A stretch of DNA of 6,468 bases from Bacteroidota bacterium (lineage in GTDB: Bacteria; Bacteroidota; Bacteroidia; Bacteroidales; VadinHA17), in NCBI GenBank assembly GCA_006227095.1, contig SBFZ01000062.1:1-6468 (forward strand), in the 5' to 3' direction. A program made the position numbers and the translations under genes. The notes beneath the pieces were generated by a model. That model saw only the letters and a program-made list of their open reading frames with translations, did not search any database and was not told where the DNA came from. Shown here one piece after another: positions 1 to 5,252 of the stretch (the first letter of the stretch is position 1; every line of letters starts with the position of its first letter).

Positions 1-1362
1 GCCACGGTTCAGACCCGGAGTGCCGACCAGTCTTACTATGATAATATCTATGCGGCAGATACCCTCGTCGCAGATGAATTCATACCAGACAATGAGGCTT
101 CAGCATATGCTGCAGCCGGTGAAACCACAGTGGTGAATAACTACTACGGCAGCGCCGCAGAAAGAATTTATCTCTTCAATGATGATTACTTCTACCCATA
201 CTGGAGAGATCCTTTCTATTTTTCACCCTACTCACTGCGTCTCGGATTCAGTTATGGCTACTGGTCACCCTACTATTCACCTTACTACATGGGATATTAT
301 GACCCGTTCTGGTATGACTGGTACAGCCCCTATTCATATTACAGTCCTTATTATTCATCGTGGGGCAGATACCCGTACTACGGCTACTATGGCTACAACT
401 ACTACAACCCGTGGTACTATGGCTACGGATATCCCTATTCATACTATAACAGCGGATACGAATACATTGCAAATACCGGGCGCCGCGGAGGATACAGCAC
501 CATGTCAAGAGGATCATACTCCTCGACCGATGTCAGGAGCAAGGCAGGCTATGCCCCCTCAGGTGACATGAGCAGCAGGAGACTTCCTGCCTCTGCCGGA
601 ACATCAACGGCTTCAGCTGCCAGCCCTGCCGGCTCACGCAGAACCGGAGACGGAACAGTAACATACAGGGATGGAACGGCTGCCGGAACCGCTGACGGTA
701 CCAGGAGAACCTCTCCTGAATCAGCCAGCTACAACAGGCAGGGATCAGCCACAGGAACCACCTCTAGACCCGAATATACCCGCCGTGAACAGGTCGGTAC
801 CCAGCAGGACCCGGCTCAGACAAGAACCCAGTCCCAGGTGAGGACGGAATCCTCCACCCAGACAAGGACACAGTCACAGGTTCCCGTGAGGACCCAGACA
901 CAGAGCGTTAACAGACCTCAGTACCAGACTACGGAGAGAAGCTACACCCCGAGCTACAATAACCCCAGGGTGAGCTCAAGACCTTCATATAATACCACCC
1001 GCAGCAGCGGCACCACCACACAGAGCAGCGGAACTTCCACACAGAACAGCGGCACAAACTACAGGAGCACTACCACCACCCGCAGCAGCAGCCCGGCATA
1101 TACACCTTCAAGGTCGTCTTCATCTTCATCACCTGTGCGCTATTCCGCCCCTTCACGCAGCAGCAGCAGCGGATCATCATACTCATCAGGCAGCAGGAGC
1201 AGCAGCCCGTCATACTCATCAGGCAGCAGAAGCAGCTACAGCTCCGGCGGCTCATACTCCTCAGGCGGAAGCAATAGCTCAGGATCATCATCCTCAGCCG
1301 GATCTTCCTCCTCTTCTTCATCTTCCTCCTCAGGCAGAAGCTCATCAGGCGGAAGAAGGTAA
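1..1362 (+). CDS. Tyr-rich / Ser-rich low-complexity protein, 5'-truncated
   Basis: I do not recognise a family with a known function. The frame is open from base 1 to the TAA at 1360-1362, giving 453 residues; the real start and any signal peptide are outside the window. The GTG at 130 is only an internal Val codon. Visible layout: an acidic/Ala-rich stretch (residues 1-43), then a block (about 44-155) with roughly 40 Tyr in 112 residues plus many Pro, Trp, Phe and Gly in SPYY, YYGYYGY and similar units. After that comes Gly/Ala/Thr/Arg-rich sequence, a Gln/Thr/Arg region with repeated TQTRTQSQV-like units, and a C-terminal Ser/Gly tail including a run of ten Ser. No membrane helix, catalytic motif or globular domain is evident after residue 60. 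Codons for Tyr (TAT/TAC) and Ser (TCA/TCC/TCT/AGC) are mixed, so composition appears selected at the protein level. It precedes an outer-membrane protein gene by 175 bp on the same strand, which hints at an envelope or surface role (inference). Coding status is confident; function is unknown. Confidence 0.85.
   Translation, partial: ATVQTRSADQSYYDNIYAADTLVADEFIPDNEASAYAAAGETTVVNNYYGSAAERIYLFNDDYFYPYWRDPFYFSPYSLRLGFSYGYWSPYYSPYYMGYYDPFWYDWYSPYSYYSPYYSSWGRYPYYGYYGYNYYNPWYYGYGYPYSYYNSGYEYIANTGRRGGYSTMSRGSYSSTDVRSKAGYAPSGDMSSRRLPASAGTSTASAASPAGSRRTGDGTVTYRDGTAAGTADGTRRTSPESASYNRQGSATGTTSRPEYTRREQVGTQQDPAQTRTQSQVRTESSTQTRTQSQVPVRTQTQSVNRPQYQTTERSYTPSYNNPRVSSRPSYNTTRSSGTTTQSSGTSTQNSGTNYRSTTTTRSSSPAYTPSRSSSSSSPVRYSAPSRSSSSGSSYSSGSRSSSPSYSSGSRSSYSSGGSYSSGGSNSSGSSSSAGSSSSSSSSSSGRSSSGGRR
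817..881 (+). repeat. In-frame direct repeat, Gln/Thr/Arg-rich
   Basis: Two imperfect 23-base copies (817-839 and 859-881) begin CAGACAAG and end CAGGT, and are offset by 42 bases, exactly 14 codons. Both encode QTRTQSQV. A third shorter echo (RTQTQSV) follows. The differences between copies are mostly third-position changes, which points to an older duplication kept at the protein level. Confidence 0.7.
1177..1278 (+). repeat. In-frame direct repeats encoding SYSSGSRSS-like units
   Basis: A 27-base unit at 1177-1203 recurs at 1210-1236 with one base change, offset by 33 bases (11 codons). A more diverged copy lies at 1252-1278. The peptide unit is SYSSGSRSS, becoming SYSSGGSNS in the third copy. 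The repeats sit in the Ser/Gly tail of the low-complexity protein and stay in frame. Spacers of 6 and 15 bases are themselves coding, so this is a protein repeat and not a CRISPR array. Confidence 0.75.
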
Positions 1363-1398
1363 ACATGAATGGTATTGTTATTGACTAATGTTCCGCAC

Positions 1399-1428
1399 TT
1401 TGCAGGAGCAACAGGAATAGTATATCTT
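1399..1428 (+). promoter_or_regulatory. Weak Bacteroidota-type promoter candidate
   Basis: TTTG at 1399-1402 fits the Bacteroidota -33 element. After an 18-base spacer, TATATCTT (1421-1428) matches four of six fixed positions of the -7 consensus TAnnTTTG. Transcription would start near 1435, giving a leader of about 100 bases that begins just before the inverted repeat at 1442. An alternative -7 box, TGATTTTG (1479-1486), matches five of six positions but lacks a good TTTG 19-21 bases upstream. Either or neither could be real. Confidence 0.2.
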
Positions 1429-1441
1429 AAAAGATCATGGA

Positions 1442-1507
1442 AATGGAACCTGCAGTTACAGGAACTGACAAATGGATTTGATTTTGAAAACAGATGCAGG
1501 TTCCGTT
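1442..1507 (+). repeat. Long-range inverted repeat / candidate leader stem-loop
   Basis: GGAACCTGCA (1445-1454) and TGCAGGTTCC (1495-1504) are perfect reverse complements. In RNA the stem extends outward by a U-G wobble and two A-U pairs to 13 pairs (1442-1454 with 1495-1507), enclosing a 40-base loop. A competing local hairpin CAGTT-ACAGG-AACTG (1453-1467) uses part of the left arm. The structure ends 30 bases before the ATG at 1538. There is no U-run after it, so it does not look like a terminator. It could act as a leader structure in mRNA, or as a two-site DNA operator with centres 50 bp apart; the sequence cannot decide between these. Confidence 0.55.
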
Positions 1508-1537
1508 AAGCCCGAAAAAAATCAAAAAAACAAACAG

Positions 1538-3052
1538 ATGAAAAGGAAAATATTCTTGATGGCTGCAGCAGCCCTGTTGATTCCTGCCTGGATAACCGGA
1601 CAGAACATGGATGATGCAATCAGGTACTCTAAAACCTTCTACCAGGGTACCGCGAGATTCAATGGCATGAGCGGGGCATTCACCGCCCTCGGTGGGGACC
1701 TGTCGGCAACAGGACTCAATCCGGCAGCAGCAGGACTCTTCCGGTCAACCGAAATATCAATTACTCCGCTGGTGTTCTTCCGTGATATGAATACCGAATG
1801 GAACGGGTTCGGATCAGATGACAGCTACTCGGGATTGAATCTCGGACAGATAGGTGTGGTCTCCAGCTTCATGACAGGGAAAAAATCGGGACTGACAAAC
1901 ATGAGCCTCGCCTATACCTTTAACCGGACAAACAACTTCTACCGCAGCGCCGTGATTGACGGAATCAGCAGCGACGGGTCAATGGCCGACTTCTGGGCTC
2001 TCCAGGCAGGCGGGTACAGAACAGGAGAACTTGGTGGCCAGGCATGGATGGCATATGAAACCTACCTGATTGATACCCTGCCCAACTACCTTGATGAATA
2101 CGCATCAATTTTCTCCTATTACGGCGAAACGGATCCCGCCTATGGCCAGCAGGTAAAAAGAACCATTGACAACACCGGCTTCAGCAATGAACATACTGTT
2201 GCCCTTGGCGCCAACATCGGAGACAAAATTTATGTCGGAGCAGGATTCGGTATTGCCGGTATATCATACACAGGCCATTACATCCACAGGGAAGTGGATG
2301 AGGCCGAAAGGACATTTGACTTCGTAAATTTCACCTATACAGACCATTTCAGGGCAGAAGGTTCAGGCTGGAACTTCAAGCTGGGTGCTATCTTCAGGCC
2401 TGTGGAATCACTTCGCTTGGGAGTGGGATTCACTACCCCCACCATCTATACAATTGATGAGGTATTCTACAACAACCTTTCAGTAAAGCTCGACAATGAC
2501 ACCCCGTCAGATCCCTCCGATGATGCCACTCCGACGGTCAACCAGGATAACCTCACTTACCGGTACCGCATCACAACCCCGTATCATCTGAATCTTGGCA
2601 TAGCATACCAGTTAGGAAACGTGGGACTTGTCAGCGCAGACTATGAGCTTATTGATTACTCATCAGCCAGGCTGAGCAGGGGCACTGACGGATATGAGTT
2701 TGAGACCGAGAATGAAGACCTTGCAGCTGAGACCGGTCTTGCCGGTAACCTGAGACTGGGTGCTGAGATCCGTATGGGACCGCTCTATCTTCGCGGAGGA
2801 TACAGTTACCAGGGATCGCCTTTCGTCAGCGGATCACTCAATGAGGAGAATACATCAAACAGCTACAGTGCAGGACTGGGATACAGGCAGAACAAGTTCT
2901 ACCTGGATGTTGCAATGGTCTGGCTCAGCAATTACGAGGCCTATATGATGTATCCCGATGATCCGAGGCCTTCTCCGTTCTACAACAGTGATCCGGTTAA
3001 TCTGAATACAAAGGATAAGTACCTGTCAGTCACTCTGGGACTGAAATTCTAA
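1538..3052 (+). CDS. OmpP1/FadL/TodX-family outer-membrane beta-barrel protein
   Basis: This 504-residue protein is predicted to be an outer-membrane beta-barrel of the OmpP1/FadL/TodX family, whose best-studied members let hydrophobic compounds such as long-chain fatty acids across the outer membrane. Bacteroidota members are often labelled hemin receptor, usually without proof. Start at 1538: MKRKIFLMAAAALLIPAW is a textbook signal peptide (Lys-rich n-region, hydrophobic core, likely cleavage near Gly21). An upstream in-frame ATG (1472) would add 22 charged residues ahead of the signal and lies inside the leader inverted repeat. The mature N-terminus has the family hallmark at about 37-68: GTARFNGMSGAFTALGGD followed by a TGLNPAA motif. 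The remainder alternates polar and aromatic strands with Gly/Asn-rich turns, and the chain ends in LGLKF, a terminal Phe consistent with a BAM-recognition strand. No Shine-Dalgarno is present, only an A-rich leader, as usual in Bacteroidota. The stop lies 7 bp from that of the convergent wbqC-like gene. The substrate is unknown. Confidence 0.88.
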   Translation: MKRKIFLMAAAALLIPAWITGQNMDDAIRYSKTFYQGTARFNGMSGAFTALGGDLSATGLNPAAAGLFRSTEISITPLVFFRDMNTEWNGFGSDDSYSGLNLGQIGVVSSFMTGKKSGLTNMSLAYTFNRTNNFYRSAVIDGISSDGSMADFWALQAGGYRTGELGGQAWMAYETYLIDTLPNYLDEYASIFSYYGETDPAYGQQVKRTIDNTGFSNEHTVALGANIGDKIYVGAGFGIAGISYTGHYIHREVDEAERTFDFVNFTYTDHFRAEGSGWNFKLGAIFRPVESLRLGVGFTTPTIYTIDEVFYNNLSVKLDNDTPSDPSDDATPTVNQDNLTYRYRITTPYHLNLGIAYQLGNVGLVSADYELIDYSSARLSRGTDGYEFETENEDLAAETGLAGNLRLGAEIRMGPLYLRGGYSYQGSPFVSGSLNEENTSNSYSAGLGYRQNKFYLDVAMVWLSNYEAYMMYPDDPRPSPFYNSDPVNLNTKDKYLSVTLGLKF

Positions 3053-3059
3053 GGTTGGT

Positions 3060-3701
3060 TTAACATTTGTCTGCTTCCAGGGACCTCAGCAACAAAGCTC
3101 GGGTCCCTGGTCCGTTATTGAGGAGCATGTCGATTATGCTCAGCTGCGGGATGAATCCGTGCTTCTGACTGAAGACCTGGGTATATGGTACCGGGGTATA
3201 TCCCGTGACACCCGGTGCCCTCTTCGGGGCAATGGCATACCTGAAGTCGTTGCCGCTGATCCCTTCCGGCAGGAACTTTTCGGTGTAACTGATTTCAGCC
3301 GGTATTCCTGCTGCACCGCATATTGCCGACAGTGCATCATGATTAAGATCAATCAGGAAAAGGTGATTCCCTGAAATCACATCATTTATGATATCGAAAT
3401 AAAACTCAAAAAAGGGGGCAGCCGCATATGCTGACCTGATACCTCTCAGGTGGAGGTCACGCCAACGCCTGCTGTTGTCAATGCGCAGATCCTTTATTGC
3501 CGTCTTGTGGAATGATCCCCTGAGTACAGGCACCACCAGGGGAAGTGGCCCGTTTGAGCCCATTATTACGCACCTGTTGCGATAGGTCTGCTTGAGATAG
3601 TTCTCTTCCCTTTCAATCAGTACCCGCCTGCTGCGTGCAACCACACTGAAATATTCAACAGGCGGAAAGTATGCCGTTGAGAGCAGAACCTCCTCACTCA
3701 T
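3060..3701 (-). CDS. WbqC-like family protein
   Basis: This 213-residue protein belongs to the WbqC-like family (Pfam PF08889), named after a gene in an E. coli O-antigen cluster; the biochemical role of the family is not established, to my knowledge. Family features visible: AYFPPVEYF near the N-terminus (10-18), ENYLKQTYRNRCVI (33-46), the PLPLVVPV strand (52-59), KTAIKDLRID (66-75), a W-x3-H segment (80-84), and SAYAAAPFFEFY (90-101). I start it at 3701, giving MSEEVLLSTAYFPP, because this fits the family N-terminus and because its ATG overlaps the larB stop in ATGAGTGA (8 bases shared). A start at 3746 would add 15 residues lying deep inside larB. It is the fourth gene of the coupled lar operon, which suggests co-expression with NPN-cofactor synthesis, although no WbqC role in that pathway is known. 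No signal peptide is visible, so it is probably cytoplasmic. Its 3' end contains a strong inverted repeat. Confidence 0.85.
   Translation of the reverse strand: MSEEVLLSTAYFPPVEYFSVVARSRRVLIEREENYLKQTYRNRCVIMGSNGPLPLVVPVLRGSFHKTAIKDLRIDNSRRWRDLHLRGIRSAYAAAPFFEFYFDIINDVISGNHLFLIDLNHDALSAICGAAGIPAEISYTEKFLPEGISGNDFRYAIAPKRAPGVTGYTPVPYTQVFSQKHGFIPQLSIIDMLLNNGPGTRALLLRSLEADKC
3077..3110. terminator. Inverted repeat at the convergent gene ends, possible bidirectional terminator
   Basis: CCAGGGACC (3077-3085) and GGTCCCTGG (3102-3110) form a perfect 9-bp stem. Inside it, AGC (3088-3090) can pair with GCT (3097-3099) around a six-base loop. It lies 25 bases after the outer-membrane protein stop and inside the last codons of the wbqC-like gene. 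Neither side has a clear T-run, so classical intrinsic termination is doubtful; it may stabilise or process 3' ends, or simply be coding sequence. Confidence 0.3.
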
Positions 3702-4452
3702 CCCTGCATAGCCTGTTGATCCGGCTTGCCGCGAAACCGGCACCAAAGCCGTTGTCTATATTCACAACCGTTACTCCTGCAGCACAGCTTGTCATCATGG
3801 CGAGCAGTGCTGAAATACCTTCGAAGGAGGCCCCGTAACCCACACTGGTTGGTACCGCTATTACTGGCATGTTTACCAGTCCGCCCACCACACTCGCCAG
3901 GGCGCCCTCCATACCGGCTATCACAACGGCAACCCTGCAGGCCCTTATCTCCGGAAGTTTGTCCACAAGCCTGTGAATCCCGGCCACCCCTGCATCATAA
4001 ATCCTGACAACGTTGTTACCGAGCAGCTCTGCCGTTACAGCGGCTTCCTCTGCCACAGGGATGTCGGAGGTGCCGGCGGTGATGATGGCTATATGGGTGC
4101 CAGGAGGTGTGATTTTCTTTTTTTCGATGCTGATGATACGGGCTGTCTCATAATATACCGCAGACGGAAGAAAAGGACTCACCTGGTCAAACATCTCCTT
4201 TCCCGCCCTGGTACCTATAATATTATTGTCATGACCCTCCATGGCCATGAAGATTGCCCTGACCTGCTCCGGAGTCTTGCCGGCACAGTAGACAATCTCA
4301 GGGTATCCCGTCCTCAGCTCACGGTGATGGTCAATGCGGGCGAACCCCAGGTCAGTATAGGGGAAGTCACGCAGTTTTTCCAATGCCTCTTCCACACTTA
4401 CAGTGCCGGCACCAATGCCCCTGAGAATCTTTTCAAGCTCTTTTGCGTTCAT
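3694..4452 (-). CDS. larB: LarB, nicotinic acid adenine dinucleotide carboxylase/hydrolase for NPN cofactor synthesis
   Basis: This 252-residue protein matches LarB. LarB carboxylates C5 of the pyridinium ring of NaAD and cleaves the phosphoanhydride, giving the bis-carboxylated mononucleotide used by LarE. It has an N-terminal helical part (MNAKELEKILRGI, then a conserved FARIDHHRELRTGYPEIVYC segment around 37-56). A C-terminal PurE/AIR-carboxylase-like domain follows, with ITAGTSDIPVAEEA (124-137), IAGMEGALASVVGGL (178-192), VPTSVGYGAS (200-209) and TSCAAG with Cys223. That Cys corresponds to the Cys near position 221 of the Lactiplantibacillus plantarum enzyme that attacks the substrate pyridinium. 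Length is normal for the family and all expected motifs are present, so it should be active. Its ATG overlaps the larE stop in ATGA (4449-4452), and its own stop overlaps the wbqC-like start. It is the third gene of the larC-larE-larB-wbqC run and acts in the cytoplasm. Confidence 0.96.
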   Translation of the reverse strand: MNAKELEKILRGIGAGTVSVEEALEKLRDFPYTDLGFARIDHHRELRTGYPEIVYCAGKTPEQVRAIFMAMEGHDNNIIGTRAGKEMFDQVSPFLPSAVYYETARIISIEKKKITPPGTHIAIITAGTSDIPVAEEAAVTAELLGNNVVRIYDAGVAGIHRLVDKLPEIRACRVAVVIAGMEGALASVVGGLVNMPVIAVPTSVGYGASFEGISALLAMMTSCAAGVTVVNIDNGFGAGFAASRINRLCRDE

Positions 4453-5252
4453 GATCCGGTTGTTTTATTCATGCTGCCGCTTCGGTATCCTTCGGCATCA
4501 AAGGTAATATACCTGTATCCCAGGCTCCTGAGTGAGACAGAAAGGCTGGTCCTTATATCCTGGTCGGTAATCAGCAGGAAGTGCTCATTCCTTAACTCTA
4601 TTCTTGCGAGATCACCGTGAACCCTGACCCTTGCTCCCGTGAAGCCGGCCTCCCTGACAATCATCTCAGCCTCTTCAGCCCTCCGGAGATCAGCCGGGTC
4701 AATGACGGTATCATGTGGAAACCGTGTCAGCAGGCAGGTATTCGAAGGCCTGTCACTTACCGCGAGACCGGCTGCACGTGCCAGCCCCCTGATCTCCTCT
4801 TTCTCCAGCCCTGCTTCTGCAAGCGGACTCCTTACCCCGGCCTCGGTCAATGCCTTCAGTCCCGGTCGGTAATCAAGCAGGTCATCAGCATTGGTGCCGT
4901 CAAAAACAAAGGCATAACCTCCCTCAGCCGCGGCAGCTGTCACTCTTCCCATCACTTCCCTCTTGCAGAGATAACATCGGTCAGGTGGATTGGTAATCAC
5001 GGTGGCAGGTATTTCAAAACGGATCACCATGTGCCTGACTCCGTTATCACTGCAGAACCGTGAGGCTTCTTCAACTTCTGACGAAAACATATACGGGGTG
5101 CTTACCGTCACTGCCATCACCCTCAGCCCGGGCAACGTGGCTGCCACACTCACAAGGAAGGTACTGTCAGTACCGCCCGAGAGGGCTATAACAGCCGAAC
5201 CGGATTCTGAGAGTATCTCTTTCAGCCTTTCAAGCTTTTCAGATGCTTTCAT
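4449..5252 (-). CDS. larE: LarE, ATP-dependent sulfur transferase/insertase, three-cysteine type
   Basis: LarE activates the two carboxylates of the LarB product by adenylylation and converts them to thiocarboxylates. The 267-residue protein has an N-terminal PP-loop ATP-pyrophosphatase domain with SGGTDS (25-30; the usual form is SGGVDS), FDGTNADDLLDYRPG (117-131) and an SPLAEAGLEKEEIRGLAR segment (142-159). Cys93 and Cys96 form a CYLC motif after NPPDR, and Cys173 lies in PSNTCLLTRFP. In the L. plantarum enzyme a single Cys at the last position (Cys176) is sacrificed to dehydroalanine. In LarE proteins with all three Cys, such as that of Thermotoga maritima, these residues hold a [4Fe-4S] cluster that carries the extra sulfide. 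This copy fits the cluster type (inference). I start at 5252 because the ATG overlaps the larC stop (ATGA, 5249-5252) and fits the family N-terminus; an ATG at 5333 would add 27 non-family residues read through the larC end. Its stop overlaps the larB ATG. Confidence 0.95.
   Translation of the reverse strand: MKASEKLERLKEILSESGSAVIALSGGTDSTFLVSVAATLPGLRVMAVTVSTPYMFSSEVEEASRFCSDNGVRHMVIRFEIPATVITNPPDRCYLCKREVMGRVTAAAAEGGYAFVFDGTNADDLLDYRPGLKALTEAGVRSPLAEAGLEKEEIRGLARAAGLAVSDRPSNTCLLTRFPHDTVIDPADLRRAEEAEMIVREAGFTGARVRVHGDLARIELRNEHFLLITDQDIRTSLSVSLRSLGYRYITFDAEGYRSGSMNKTTGS

Larger units (their letters stand above)
1363..1537 (+). other. Intergenic leader between the low-complexity gene and the outer-membrane protein gene
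   Basis: This 175-base stretch has no gene that I accept. It holds weak promoter-like boxes (1399-1428, with an alternative -7 box at 1479-1486), a small palindrome ATCTT-AA-AAGAT (1424-1435), the strong inverted repeat at 1442-1507, and an A-rich run (1515-1535) directly before the ATG at 1538. There is no U-tract after a hairpin, so I see no intrinsic terminator for the upstream gene; read-through into the downstream gene is possible. Confidence 0.6.

Noticed and set aside
179..571. Plus-strand frame rich in His, Thr and Met inside the Tyr-rich gene
   Set aside because: A shifted reading of repeated TAC/TAT and CCC codons; the main frame stays open across the whole region.
1177..1278. Short regular repeats considered as a CRISPR array
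   Set aside because: Copies are imperfect, spacers are 6 and 15 bases and coding, and the spacing keeps the protein frame.
1070..1366. Minus-strand frame rich in Cys, Met and Arg opposite the Ser-rich tail
   Set aside because: Its composition is what the reverse complement of Ser/Gly codon repeats produces; no independent support.
1442..1507. Intrinsic terminator for the low-complexity gene
   Set aside because: No U-tract follows the stem; the downstream sequence is A-rich instead.
1472..1537. Upstream in-frame ATG for the outer-membrane protein
   Set aside because: It would place 22 charged residues before a clean signal peptide, and the ATG falls in the loop of the leader inverted repeat.
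3702..3746. Longer N-terminus for the WbqC-like protein
   Set aside because: The extra 15 residues overlap larB coding sequence and precede the family N-terminus; the ATG at 3701 is better.
3973..4620. Plus-strand open frame of 215 codons opposite larB and larE
   Set aside because: It lies antisense to two strongly recognised genes, its translation resembles no family I know, and it crosses the larE/larB junction; a shadow of their codon bias.
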